A stretch of 64,000 nucleotides of DNA from UBA4733 sp036734945 (GCA_036734945.1 DAIMXP010000004.1:62001-126000), one strand, 5' to 3'; counted from the first letter of the stretch, positions 25,033-34,513 are shown. Program-made: numbers and translations. Notes: generated by a model from the sequence alone, not told the origin.

Positions 25033-26097
25033 ATGTGTGCGCAACGGCTGATTGATCCCCTGGACGGCATCCTGGCGCGCGCGGCGACCGGAGCATCGCT
25101 GACGCTGCCGGAAACGCCGACGGCCTGGCAGGCATGGCGGCCCCAGGCGCTGGAGCGGGTGCGTCAGGCTCTGGCGCCGTGGCCGGAGCGGGTACCCCTG
25201 GCAGCCGAGGAAACGACGCGACACGATGCCGGCGACCACTGGCGCATCCGCGTGCTCTACGATAGCGACGCCTTCACGACAGTTCCGGCCTGGCTGCTCC
25301 TGCCCAAGGATCTGTCGTCCGGTGAGCGGCGCCCAGCACTGCTCTGCGCGCACGGGCACGGACGAGGCAAGGATGACCCGGCCGGCGTCATTGACCCTGC
25401 CCTGCCCGAAGAAGAGCGGCAACGCCAGGAAGAGAGCCTGCGCCGGCAGAACTACGATTACGCCCGGCAGTTCGTGCGCCGGGGCTACGTCTGCCTGGCG
25501 CCGGATTGGCGCGGCTTCGGTGAGCGCACGCCACCGACCGAGTGGGTTCGGGGACGGCGCGACCCCTGCAACGTGTTGTACCTCGCCTACGGCTACCTCG
25601 GCTTCCAACTGCTCGCCCTCGACCTCTGGGACGGCATGCGCGGTATCGACTACCTGCAGTCGCGGCCTGAGGTGGACCCGGAGCGCATTGGCTGCGTCGG
25701 TCTCTCCTTCGGCGGCACCATGACAACATACCTGACCGCCCTTGACAAGCGGATCAAGGCGGCCGTCGTCGCCTGCTACTTCAGCACCGTCCGCCACGAC
25801 GCGCTGACGATGCGCGGACGCGCCAACACCTGCGGCAACCAGTTCCTGCGTGACCTGCTGACCTTCGGTGACATCTCCACCGTCGCCGGCCTGATCGCGC
25901 CCCGTCCGCTACTGGCCGAGAGTGGCGAGTACGACGATTGCTTCGTGCTGGACGACGCGCTGCGCTGTTACGCGGAGGTACGCCAGGTATACACCGCGGC
26001 CGACGCCGCCGACCGCCTGCAACACGACGTGTTCCCGGGCCCCCACGCCTTCAGCGGCCGCATCGCCTTCGACTTCTTCGCCCACTGGCTGGGCTGA
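25033..26097 (+). CDS. Alpha/beta hydrolase (acetylxylan esterase/dienelactone hydrolase-like)
   Basis: 354 residues. Oxyanion region LLCAHGHGRGKDD, nucleophile elbow GCVGLSFGGTM (S225), probable acid in AESGEYDD and catalytic His in FPGPHAFSG. The arrangement, with a long N-terminal extension and the block GYVCLAPDWRGFGER, is that of bacterial acetyl-xylan-esterase-type deacylases. No signal peptide, so probably deacylates imported sugar esters. ATG at 25033; GGAG/GAGG motifs lie 12-20 bases upstream. The following intergenic region holds a cluster of hairpins that could terminate it. Confidence 0.87.
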   Translation: MCAQRLIDPLDGILARAATGASLTLPETPTAWQAWRPQALERVRQALAPWPERVPLAAEETTRHDAGDHWRIRVLYDSDAFTTVPAWLLLPKDLSSGERRPALLCAHGHGRGKDDPAGVIDPALPEEERQRQEESLRRQNYDYARQFVRRGYVCLAPDWRGFGERTPPTEWVRGRRDPCNVLYLAYGYLGFQLLALDLWDGMRGIDYLQSRPEVDPERIGCVGLSFGGTMTTYLTALDKRIKAAVVACYFSTVRHDALTMRGRANTCGNQFLRDLLTFGDISTVAGLIAPRPLLAESGEYDDCFVLDDALRCYAEVRQVYTAADAADRLQHDVFPGPHAFSGRIAFDFFAHWLG

Positions 26098-26153
26098 GGC
26101 GTAGAGTAGTTACTGGTAGCGAACCTCCAAGAGTGTGCGGATGGCACGTGTAC

Positions 26154-26274
26154 CCGCCCCTGAACGGGCGGGCTAGCAGGACGAACCCTGCTAAACAGGC
26201 TGCGCGGTCTCCGAAACGGTGTCCAGCCTGCTTCAGCAGGCTTGTCGATCGTAGCCCTACGATTTATCGTAGGG
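26154..26274. repeat. Cluster of four consecutive perfect hairpins (REP-like intergenic element)
   Basis: Four stem-loops in 121 bp: 26154-26173 (CCCGCCC/GGGCGGG), 26175-26194 (TAGCAGG/CCTGCTA), 26225-26242 (AGCCTGCT/AGCAGGCT) and 26255-26274 (CCCTACGAT/ATCGTAGGG). The spacing between genes and the short regular arms resemble repetitive extragenic elements of high-GC environmental bacteria. Only one copy is in this window. Confidence 0.65.
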
Positions 26275-26367
26275 TGCGGACAGGCTCTGCGTCCATCCGT
26301 TGTGCGGCCCGAACTGCACAGCATGGTAGTGTCTGCCCAGGTGAGGAGCAGGAGCACCGGAGACTAT

Positions 26368-27639
26368 ATGGACTTGCACGCCGTCATCGCAGCCTTGAAG
26401 ATCACGTCCGAGGCCGAAGCTTTGGAGCCGGACTGGACGGCGTCGCTAGCGACTCTGCCCGTCGGACCGCTGGCCTTCCTACAACCGGCCTTCGTCCGCA
26501 ACGCTGGCGAGGCAGCCGGACTGCCTGCGGAGATCATAGACAGAGCGTGCGCGACCGCCGCCAAAGTTGCCGCGACTGACGCTCTGCGCGCCCTGGCTTG
26601 GCATTGTCACTACTGCGTCTATCGCGCCCCGCACTATCCGCGAGCGGCGATCGCCGCCTGGCCCTCGCTGTCGGCTGCGCTCGGTGAGCGGGATACGCTG
26701 TTCTATCTGCTCATCCTGCTCTCCGGGATGCCCGAACTGCAGCGCCTGTATCGGGAGCACGGCGTCCCCGCCGACGTGGCCCGCGCCACATTGTTCGACA
26801 TTGAGCGCTGGATGCATGTGCATCACGAGCGGCACGGCGACTGGGGTCTCGCCCCCGACCGCATCAACTGGCTGCGCAACCACATGCGCGGTGAATTGTA
26901 TCAAGTCGGCCGGTTGCAGTTTCAATTCGGCGCCTTTGCCCCTGGCTTCCCCGTCTTCCGCCACCGCCGCACCGACCATGTGCTCGCGCTCGCCGGCGAC
27001 GGCCTGCGCTTTCGCGCCGACGGTCAACTCGATGGCGCGGGCGGGGTCATCGACCCGGATACTGCCTGGATCGCCCATTTCGACCTTGGCGAATCCGATA
27101 TTCGCGGCGTCCCCATCTCCCCTTTCGGCGCAGCACAGCGAGAGGAAGTCAGGCTGTCTCGGGCGGACTGGCAGCCTGCCCTGTCGCCGGGCGACCCTGT
27201 GCTGCACCTGCACATCCCCGCCGGCGGCCCGATGGACTTTGACGCCTGCGGCCAGTCTCTGCAGCAGGCCCTGGAGTTCTTTTCCCGGCACTTCCCGCAG
27301 CAGCCGTTCGTCGCGTTCGCCTGCAGTTCCTGGCTGCTCGACGCGCAGCTCGAGCAGATGCTGCCGCCAGCGTCGAACCTCGTTCGTTTCTTGCGGGAGA
27401 CGTACCTGCTGCCAGCACGCTCCGGTGGCGCCGGCACGCTGGAGCGCGTCTTCGGCGCCGCCAGCATTGATCCGCACACGGCGCCGCGCGATACGACCCT
27501 ACGCCGGGCCATCGCCGACCATCTACTGGCCGGCGGCCACTTGCGCGGCGCCCGCTGCTTCCTCTTCCCGCGTGACCTGGACTGGGGCAGCCAGGTCTAC
27601 CGCCAGCGGCTCATTCCCACGCCTGCCGATCTCAGATAA
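26368..27639 (+). CDS. Acyltransferase domain-containing protein (DUF5596-type N-terminus)
   Basis: 423 residues. The N-terminal half is helical (about residues 1-180: FLQPAFVRNAGEAAGLP, ERDTLFYLLILLSGMPELQ, WMHVHHERHGDWGLAPD). It is followed by a beta-rich segment (LYQVGRLQFQFGAF) and a GNAT-like C-terminal part (VLHLHIPAGGPMD, SLQQALEFFSRHFP, FVAFACSSWLLDAQL). This order matches the acyltransferase proteins with DUF5596 and a GNAT-like C-terminal domain found in Gram-positive and Chloroflexi genomes; no substrate is known. A displaced piece of this gene occurs at 30824-30963. ATG at 26368, with GGAG motifs upstream. Confidence 0.75.
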   Translation: MDLHAVIAALKITSEAEALEPDWTASLATLPVGPLAFLQPAFVRNAGEAAGLPAEIIDRACATAAKVAATDALRALAWHCHYCVYRAPHYPRAAIAAWPSLSAALGERDTLFYLLILLSGMPELQRLYREHGVPADVARATLFDIERWMHVHHERHGDWGLAPDRINWLRNHMRGELYQVGRLQFQFGAFAPGFPVFRHRRTDHVLALAGDGLRFRADGQLDGAGGVIDPDTAWIAHFDLGESDIRGVPISPFGAAQREEVRLSRADWQPALSPGDPVLHLHIPAGGPMDFDACGQSLQQALEFFSRHFPQQPFVAFACSSWLLDAQLEQMLPPASNLVRFLRETYLLPARSGGAGTLERVFGAASIDPHTAPRDTTLRRAIADHLLAGGHLRGARCFLFPRDLDWGSQVYRQRLIPTPADLR

Positions 27640-27694
27640 GTCGATAACCAGCGGTTGTGCGGTTCGGCGTCACCCGGCGCTCAAACACCGGGAT

Positions 27695-29425
27695 CTATGT
27701 GTCAACCTTCATAAGCCAGCGCTGAAACCAGGCCAGCAGTTCGGTGCGCATCTGGGGCGTGACGGTGTGTCCCGTGTCGGGGTAAAGGACGCTGCGGAAA
27801 CGTTCGGGCGCGCCGAGCGCCGCGTAGACGGCGCTGACCTGCGTGTCAAGTTCCCGGACGCCGTCCGCCGGCGAGCCTGCATCCAGTTCGCCGGTCAAGG
27901 CCAGGAAGGGCCGTGGCGCGATCAGGGCCAGCACTCCTTCCGTGTCGAAGTGCTGGAGCAACGCCTGCACGAAATAGTAGATGCCGTGCTGACGCAGCTC
28001 GCCGTGGGCGATGAGGTTCTGGTAGCGGGTGAGGCAGGCGATGGCCACCGTGGCGGTGACGCGCGCATCCACGGCGGCAAGCCACCAGGCTCGCGTGCTG
28101 CCCATGCTCATCCCCGTCGCGCCAATGCGCCCGGCGTCTACCTCGGGACGACTGCACAGGTAGTCCAGGGCGATCTGGTCATCGCGGACGAACATGCCCC
28201 AGAGTGTCCGCCCAAACCAGAGGTGCAGCTTGAAAAGACTCTCCTGTTCCGCCCGCCCCGTCTCCAGCGGGCCTGCCGGACCAGTACCCACCCGGTTGCC
28301 GTGCCAGTAGGCGTCCGGCGCCAGCACCACGTAGCCGGAGCGCACCAGGGCCTCGCCCAGCGGCACGCTGCCGCCGTTGGTGTGCGGCATGAGCACCTGC
28401 GTCTTGTCCGGCGTCGAGGAATGCAGCCAGAGTACCGCTGGCGCCGGCGTTTGCCGGCGCTCCGGGATGAGTAGGAGCGCCGTGACCTCGCCATCCACGC
28501 CGTTGTCGAGCGCGACCACTTCCACTGCATAGCCGTCCCGCAACTCCCGCGACACGAGCCGGGCACGGGGACGGGACGGCCTCGGTGGCAGGTCGCCCAG
28601 TGAGGCCAGCACCGTCTGCAGTACCTCCGGCCGACGCGCCTGCCAGGTAGCGGCATCTTCCGGCGTGAGGAAGGGAGGCGTCTGCAGATCCCGGTAGGCT
28701 GCCGGGACGGCGGCACCGCGCTCCATCTGCCGGCGGGTGTAGGCGGCTGCGCTCTCAGCGCCGCCAGCCGAGGCCGGCGCCGGCTGGGCACGGCCGATGG
28801 TCAACTGGCGCAGCACGCAGTCGGCCACCGCTTCGGCCAGCCGTTCGTAGCCCGCCGGTGTGTAGTGCGTGCCGTCAGCCATCAGGAGTTCGGCGCTTCC
28901 CGCCTGGGTGACGATCCCGTGCAGGTCGTCGACAGTCATCCCCGCTGCCCGCATCACGGCAATGGCGGCGGCATTATAGCGCTGCACATCGTCCTCGAAG
29001 CGATCAAAGTCGGCGCCACGGCGGGCGTGCCGGTCGTCGAGGATGGGGGTGGTAGTGGCGAACAGCAACGTAGCAGTCGTTTCGGCGCGCAGGCGCCGGA
29101 CGATCTCCGTCAGGTTCGCCGTATAGGCGTCGAGTGGTACCTGGTACTGCCGGCCGTCCCGCGAGCGCTTGAGATCGTGCAGGCCACAATTGAAGTGGAC
29201 AAGCTCCGGCTGCTCCTGCACCACCCACGCGACCAGATGCTCCAGCACATTGCGACTGTCACCGCCGTTGGCCGGTGGAGGCAGCACGACGGCCTGCCCG
29301 GTGAGACGGTCGACGACAAGGGCGGCGTAGCCCAGGCAGACGGAGTCACCCACCAGCACCACTTTCGGCGGCATGCTCGTTGACACAGGTACCGCGCTCG
29401 CCAGCGGCGCGGAGATCATGTTCAT
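27695..29425 (-). CDS. Bifunctional SGNH hydrolase / alpha-beta hydrolase fusion (carbohydrate esterase)
   Basis: 576 residues. Domain 1 (about 20-210) is a GDSL/SGNH esterase: VVLVGDSVCLGY (S28), the Gly block ANGGDSRNVLEH, Asn block FNCGLHDLKR, and the Asp-His pair DGTHYTPAGY. Domain 2 (about 220-576) is an acetylxylan-esterase-like alpha/beta hydrolase: LWLHSSTPDK, nucleophile GMSMGSTRAW, acid in LTGELDAGS and His in YPDTGHTVTP. Two unrelated esterase folds on one chain suggest removal of two acyl types from one polymer or glycoside. No signal peptide. The ATG at 29425 has AAGGAGG six bases upstream. It follows the decayed SBP gene. Confidence 0.86.
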   Translation of the reverse strand: MNMISAPLASAVPVSTSMPPKVVLVGDSVCLGYAALVVDRLTGQAVVLPPPANGGDSRNVLEHLVAWVVQEQPELVHFNCGLHDLKRSRDGRQYQVPLDAYTANLTEIVRRLRAETTATLLFATTTPILDDRHARRGADFDRFEDDVQRYNAAAIAVMRAAGMTVDDLHGIVTQAGSAELLMADGTHYTPAGYERLAEAVADCVLRQLTIGRAQPAPASAGGAESAAAYTRRQMERGAAVPAAYRDLQTPPFLTPEDAATWQARRPEVLQTVLASLGDLPPRPSRPRARLVSRELRDGYAVEVVALDNGVDGEVTALLLIPERRQTPAPAVLWLHSSTPDKTQVLMPHTNGGSVPLGEALVRSGYVVLAPDAYWHGNRVGTGPAGPLETGRAEQESLFKLHLWFGRTLWGMFVRDDQIALDYLCSRPEVDAGRIGATGMSMGSTRAWWLAAVDARVTATVAIACLTRYQNLIAHGELRQHGIYYFVQALLQHFDTEGVLALIAPRPFLALTGELDAGSPADGVRELDTQVSAVYAALGAPERFRSVLYPDTGHTVTPQMRTELLAWFQRWLMKVDT

Positions 29426-29482
29426 GCGCATCCTCCTTGCCCTAGAACGCCGGCTAGAGCTCCTGATACGGCCGAGGCGCCA

Positions 29483-30774
29483 TCATCCCACCTCTGCACC
29501 CTGCAGCAGGGTATTGATGCGCGGCACCAGCCGGGTCACGCCATCCTTGGCGGAGCGCTGGCCGAGGAACACCGGCGTCAGTTCCTCCGCGTTCGCCTTT
29601 TCCATGTCCGTCCACACCGTCGTGTACTGCGTCACCACGCCGTACTGCGGCAGGTCCAGATAACTCGCGATGCTGGCCGGCAGCTTGTCCGTCTGCAAGA
29701 AGGCAGGCGAGTTGGCCACGCTCTTGAGCACTGGTACGCCGCGGCCCAAGGTGGTGATCGTCGTCTGCCCCTCTGGACCCACGACGTAGCGCAGCAGCCC
29801 CCAGGCGGCATCGCCCGCTTTCGTGGCGGCATTCATCGAGATGGAGTCCGGCCAGAGCGGGGCGGCACGCTTCTTCTGCATCGGCATTGGGACGACATCC
29901 CAGTCAATGTCTTTGATCTGACTGCGCAGATCGAAGAAGTACGGCGGCGTCGCAATCATCGCGGCCTTGCTCTGGGCGAAGAGGGTGGTATCGTCGGCGT
30001 TGTTGGCCGCCTTGCGTTCCTCCGGCGTCGGGCCGACGTGGTGGACATTCGGCAGATCCGCGTAGAACTGCAAGCCTTCGGTCGCCGCTGCCGTATCCAG
30101 CACGCACTGCTTGAGGTCCTCGGAGAGCACCTGGCCACCGTTCTGCCAGACCCACATGCGCCAGCGCGTCCAGGAGTAGCCGGTGAGCGGGAAGCCCCAC
30201 TGTGTCGTTTTGCCGTTGCTCTTGACCGTTAGCTTCTGGGCGGTGTCCAGAAAGGCGTTCCAGTTCCAGGATGGGTCCTTCCAGTCGACCGGCGGGAAGG
30301 GGATGCCGGCGGCGCGGAACAACTGCTTGTTGTAGGCGATGCTCTGCGTCAGCCAGTGCTGCGGAAAGCCGTAGAGCTTGCCGTGATACTTGAGGCCGCG
30401 CTGAACTGCTGCCCTACCTTCTCCCAGATGGCCTTCTCGTTGTTGTCGCCGAAGAACGAGAAGCGGATACCCCCATTCGCCTTGGCCACGGAAGACACGC
30501 TGGCCGCGACCGCCGTCGTGCTGGCGGCAGCACTCGTGGTGACGGTCCCGGCGGTTCGGACGGCGCTGGATGCAGTTGCCGGGACGTTACCGCCGCTCGC
30601 GGAAGTGGACTGCTGCACGCTGACGCTGGCCGCAGTGGCGGTGCTTACTGCGCCGCCACCGCAGGCAGCGAGCGACAACGCACCGGCCAGCCCGGCGAAG
30701 CAGATCAGCGCTCGCCGCCGGGACATACCGTTGGGTTTCTCCGCCCCACGATCAGTCGATGCTTGTTGAGGCAT
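29483..30774 (-). pseudogene. Solute-binding lipoprotein gene with internal deletion and frameshift
   Basis: The 5' part (30774-30349) gives a leader with MSRRRALICFAG, lipobox LSLAAC (C38), an Ala/Ser/Thr linker and the first strand of the binding domain (IRFSFFGDNNEKAIWEKVGQQF). The 3' part resumes in another frame as LKYHGKLYGFPQHW, then FRAAGIPFPPVDWKDPSWNW and 270 more typical residues. At the junction near 30395 some 80-90 residues of the N-lobe are missing and the frame changes, so no intact protein can be made. The upstream start is kept because AGGAG lies nine bases before it. It once headed an operon with the fused esterase. Confidence 0.85.
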
Positions 30775-30823
30775 TCATCCTGCTCCTTCTGTTGACGGGT
30801 CGTTAGCAACTACCCAGCCCCAG

Positions 30824-30963
30824 TCTATCCGCCCGCGGCGATCACCGCCTGGCCCTCGCTGTCGGCTGCGCTCGATGAGCGGCAGACGCTTTTCTATCTG
30901 CTCACCCTGGGGCGGCTCGCCGCCACACCTGCCGATCTCTGGCACAGTATAGACTATGGTCCA
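30824..30963 (+). pseudogene. Displaced fragment of the acyltransferase gene (internal deletion)
   Basis: Bases 30824-30909 are nearly identical to about 26635-26719 inside the acyltransferase gene and keep its frame (AAITAWPSLSAAL, RQTLFYLLTL). The frame then jumps to a sequence like the gene's 3' end (RLAATPADL, compare RLIPTPADL). So two distant parts of the gene were joined and placed 4 kb away, just upstream of the M14 peptidase. Confidence 0.75.
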
Positions 30964-30987
30964 CAGATGAGGCGATAGGAGCAAGGC

Positions 30988-31965
30988 ATGGACACAACGC
31001 AGTGGCTCGCTATGCCGCAACAGGTTGAAGCCCAGGTTTTGCGCTGGGAGCGCGCCTTCTCTCACCTGCTGCGCGTCGAGTATCTCACGCAGTACACCGG
31101 TCAGCGCTGTTTTGCGCTGACCGTGGGCCCGATGGGTGACGCTCCTGGCCAACGTCCTGCTGCCTGGGTCTGCGTGCCGCATGCCCATGAGCCGGCCGGT
31201 ACTGCCGCGATCATGGATATCATCGAACAACTCCTGACCGGCCGCGACCTGGCCGGGCGGCCAGCGGACTTCGACTACCTCGCAGCGCGGCAGCGCCTCT
31301 TTGTCACCTTCAATCCCGATGCCAACCCTGGCGGGCGAGCCTGGGCTCCCTGCCTCTGGTGGGACGGCTCCAAATACACCAATGAGGAGTTCTGGACCTG
31401 GATGCGCGGCGTGGATCCTCAGACACTCGGCATGTGGCAGCGCGTTGCCCGCTGGAGCCTGCACGAGCAACAGCCGCTACGCCGCGGCATCGTCTATGAA
31501 CAGTTGAACGCGCACGAGTTCGTCGAGCCGAACCGTGATCCTGGTTCGTCACTGGTACGCCTGTTCCGCCGTATGGACGCCCAGTACCAATTCGCGCTTT
31601 CGCTGCACCTGCACCAGACCGAATTTGTGGGCTCGACGCACAGCTGCATGATCAACTTGCCGGTGCTGCAGGCGGAGCTACCGGAGCAAATCCAGGCGGA
31701 GAACGTGGCCTGGGGCCAGGCTATCATCCAGCGCTGGCAGCGCCTGGGCGCAGCAGCGATGCCGGAGCCCCGCTCCTTCCCCTACCAGGCCGACACCGAG
31801 TCGATCCGCTGGTTCCGGGAATGTTGGGGGCATGCCCAGCACCGAGCGCCCGAGCTCGTCGTGGAAGTGCAGAATAATAGCCCCCGCACGCCGCCGGAGC
31901 AGCAACTGGCGCTGGAACAGGCGGCGGTTAAGGTCACCATCGAGCGACTGCTTCAGATTGGCTGA
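30988..31965 (+). CDS. M14-type zinc carboxypeptidase-like protein
   Basis: 325 residues. Zinc motif HAHE at 65-68 (VCVPHAHEPAGTAAIMD), the NPD motif FNPDANPGGR, third zinc His in LSLHLHQTEF, and a catalytic Glu candidate in LVVEVQNNSP. This set fits M14 metallocarboxypeptidase/amidase relatives, some of which trim peptidoglycan peptides or deacylate small molecules. No signal peptide. ATG at 30988 with AGGAG upstream. It converges on the M55 gene with a strong hairpin between them. Confidence 0.82.
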   Translation: MDTTQWLAMPQQVEAQVLRWERAFSHLLRVEYLTQYTGQRCFALTVGPMGDAPGQRPAAWVCVPHAHEPAGTAAIMDIIEQLLTGRDLAGRPADFDYLAARQRLFVTFNPDANPGGRAWAPCLWWDGSKYTNEEFWTWMRGVDPQTLGMWQRVARWSLHEQQPLRRGIVYEQLNAHEFVEPNRDPGSSLVRLFRRMDAQYQFALSLHLHQTEFVGSTHSCMINLPVLQAELPEQIQAENVAWGQAIIQRWQRLGAAAMPEPRSFPYQADTESIRWFRECWGHAQHRAPELVVEVQNNSPRTPPEQQLALEQAAVKVTIERLLQIG

Positions 31966-32046
31966 GGCCAAAGGCGCTCCGACTCCGAGGCACGGACAAG
32001 GCGCCTCAGGATCAATACGTTTCGGCTAGCGCCGTGAGAGGTGAAG

Positions 32047-32079
32047 AGCAGGGCCGCGACTGCAGTCTGCGGCCCTGCT
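32047..32079. terminator. Bidirectional terminator-like hairpin
   Basis: AGCAGGGCCGC (32047-32057) pairs exactly with 32069-32079; the loop contains the palindrome GACTGCAGTC, which lengthens the structure. It lies in the gap between the converging M14 and M55 genes. Confidence 0.7.
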
Positions 32080-32096
32080 TGGTCCGCCCGTCACGT

Positions 32097-32891
32097 TCAG
32101 CGCAGGACGGCGCGCGGGTCGTCGGTCTCCAGGAGCACGGTGCGCTCGTCCAATCGGCTAGCGCCGCGTTGCAGGTAGCCATTGAGGCTCGCTTCCTGCC
32201 CCGGTAGGACACGTACTTCGAAGTGGTAGGGCGGCGGGACGCGGACGGGGGCAACTCGTCCGGCCTGGACCTGCCGGCAGGCCGTCGTGGCGCCGGCTCG
32301 GATCAGCGCCCGTGCCCGCACCGGCGCCAACGATTGCGCGGCTTCCAGGCCGAGGCCGACCTTGGTGGCCACGCCGATGAGTTCCGGCGCCAGGGCCTGC
32401 GCCTCCGCTACCGCCCGGTCATCGCCGGAGAGGAAGGCAGTGGGCACGCCGCAGAGGGTCCCGGCCATCGTGGCGCGCAGACCAAACTCGCCAATCGGCA
32501 CGCCGTTCAGTTGGTAGTACTCGACGGTGCGTGACGAGTAGGTGTGCGCCAGCGGGGCGTTCGCTGTGCCCGCCATGGCATGCTGGCCCACGAAGAAGAG
32601 AGCGTCGAAGCTGTCGTCGAGCCCGTAGGGCGCCCGCACGCCGCGCCCGGCCACGAGTTGTGCTCGCTCGTGAAAGAGTTCGTAGTCGATGCCGCCGGAG
32701 CCGTGGCCATCCCAGACCACCACCTCCGCCTGCGGATCAGCGTCCAGAATGCCGTCGACACAGGCGTTCACTTCCAGCGTGAGGAGGCGTTTGGACTGCG
32801 CCATGCGCTCCACCGCCTCCGGCAGACGGGTCTGGTCGAATCCGAAAATCATAGCCGGACCCTCCAGATCCGTCAGGATGAAGATCTTCAA
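32097..32891 (-). CDS. M55 family D-aminopeptidase (DppA-like)
   Basis: 264 residues. Metal ligands in FILTDLEGPAM (D8, E10), VVWDGHGSGG, FVGQHAMAG and the motif GEFGLRATMAG fit DppA zinc aminopeptidases, which release N-terminal D-amino acids such as D-Ala from short peptides in the cytoplasm. The start is probably the TTG at 32891, five bases after GAGGGAAG and at the usual family N-terminus; an earlier TTG at 32906 overlaps the stop of the SBP gene. It is the last gene of the operon that begins with the SBP at 38884, implying imported wall-derived or D-amino acid peptides. Confidence 0.88.
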   Translation of the reverse strand: MKIFILTDLEGPAMIFGFDQTRLPEAVERMAQSKRLLTLEVNACVDGILDADPQAEVVVWDGHGSGGIDYELFHERAQLVAGRGVRAPYGLDDSFDALFFVGQHAMAGTANAPLAHTYSSRTVEYYQLNGVPIGEFGLRATMAGTLCGVPTAFLSGDDRAVAEAQALAPELIGVATKVGLGLEAAQSLAPVRARALIRAGATTACRQVQAGRVAPVRVPPPYHFEVRVLPGQEASLNGYLQRGASRLDERTVLLETDDPRAVLR

Positions 32892-32902
32892 CGACGCTTC
32901 CC

Positions 32903-34513
32903 TCAAGACTTCGCAGCGGCGCTGGTCTTCTTGATGACATCTTGAGCGGCGGCAGTGAGCGACTGGATGGCGGTCTGTGCATCCTGCTTGCCGCTGAGTA
33001 CATCGCCCATCGGTTTCTCAATAATCAGGCCAAGGTCCGGCCAGTTAACGGTAAAGTTGTCGGCCGAGACATGGGAGACGGGGATGGCATTAATGGCGAC
33101 CTGAAGGACTTCCGGGGGGACTTTGTTCGAGTCTTGACGGAGCTTGATCCAGTTCGGGGCGAGACTCTTGAGCGAGGGGACGGCGCCGGACTGGAGCGGG
33201 TAGAGCACCTGGGCCTCCGGGGTCAGCATGTACTTGAGGAGCGTCCAGGCGGCATCGGGATCCTTAATGCCCTGAAAGTAGCACCAGTAGTCCGCCCAGA
33301 TGAGGGTGCGGCGCGGCTTGTCGGCCGGCTGCGGGATCGCCGCGAGGGCCCAATCCACCCCTGACGTCTGACGGCGCAGCGTCTCGATGAAGCTAGCGTC
33401 GGAGATGTGCATCCCGATGAGGCCGGACAGGAACATCTTGGAGATGTTGCCGCCGTTCGCCTTCTGTTCGTCGCTGCTGGGGCTGACGTGGTACTTGTGT
33501 GACAGATCGGACAGGTACTGGTAAGCCTGGATCACCTCCGGCGCGTTCCCTGTGAACTGCTTGATCCAGCCGTCAACGTAGGAGTCCTCCGGGAACCAGT
33601 CGCCGCCGAACAGCATGGCGGAGAAGCGAGCGCCGCTGAACGAGGCATCGCCGATACCCCATTGGGTGGTCTTGCCACCGTTGCTCCGCGTCAGCGTCTT
33701 GCCGGTCTCCAGGAACTTATCCCAGGTCCACGTCTTGTCGGACCAGTCGGTCGGCGGCGGCGGCGCGCCGGCCTTCTGGAAGAGCGACTTGTTGTAGTAG
33801 ACGTTCCACGGCTACTCGTCGACCGGCAACGCGACCATCTTGCCCTCAAACTTCATATACGGCAGGTACTGCTCATAGAAGCCGCTCAGATCGTACTTGT
33901 CGCGCTGGATGTACTGGTCCAGAACCTGGATCAGCCCTTTCGCCGCCCAGTGCTTGACCCCGGTGTCGGCGGCTGGGAACCAGAGCCCGGGCGGCGTCCC
34001 CGAGGCGACAAAGGTGACCGTCTTGGCGTCGTAGTCGCCCGTCGTATAAATGGCGTCGACTTTGAGCCCTGGGTTCTTCGCCTCGAAGTTGGTGAAGATC
34101 TGCTTCCAGGCATCCACCTCCTGCGGGTCGCCGCGCAGCAGCGGCTGAATCACCCCCTTCGCGCCGGGCTTGGGCGTCGGCTCGGCGGGCGGGACTGTAC
34201 TGCTTACGGCAGCGGCGCGGCTCGTGGCGCCACCGGTTGAGGTGGTCGACGCGCTCGCCACGGCGGTGGCAGCGGCCGTGCTACTCGTCGCGCTGGCGCT
34301 ACTCGTGGTTGGCGCGCTCAATGTGGCCGCGCTGGAGGCGGCCGGCAGACCGGTATTTGCGCTTGCGGAGAGCGCGGCCGTTGTGCCGGCGGTGGATGTG
34401 GTCACCGAGCCGCCGCAGGCCGTCATGAGCGCCAGGGCGGCCGTCGTGCCCGAGAAGCCAAGGGCGTTGGAAAGGACAGCTCTGCGCGTAACGCGCGAAA
34501 ACCGGAAGGCCAT
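32903..34513 (-). pseudogene. Solute-binding lipoprotein gene with one in-frame amber codon
   Basis: Leader FSRVTRRAVLSNALG, lipobox ALMTAC (C33), Ser/Ala/Thr linker, then a binding domain. At 33812-33814 a TAG interrupts the sequence between MVALPVDE and PWNVYYNKSLFQKAG; the frame is the same on both sides and the sequence is otherwise complete (537 codons). YYNKSLF is the conserved strand after the N-lobe in this family, so the stop is within the normal domain. It may be a recent nonsense mutation, a sequence error or readthrough. Adjacent genes (polysaccharide-deacetylase-like upstream, M55 downstream) are intact. Confidence 0.8.

Noticed and set aside
26154..26274. Hairpin cluster as a CRISPR array
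   Set aside because: The four palindromes differ from one another and there are no equal repeats with unique spacers, nor cas genes nearby.
26567..28474. Plus-strand open frame of 635 codons spanning the acyltransferase and esterase genes
   Set aside because: Ser/Arg/Pro/Cys-rich composition with no domains; it is out of frame with the acyltransferase and antisense to the fused esterase, both of which have clear motifs.
33812..33814. In-frame TAG as a pyrrolysine codon
   Set aside because: No pylTSBCD genes are in the window, the protein family does not use pyrrolysine, and the neighbouring genes show no such codon.
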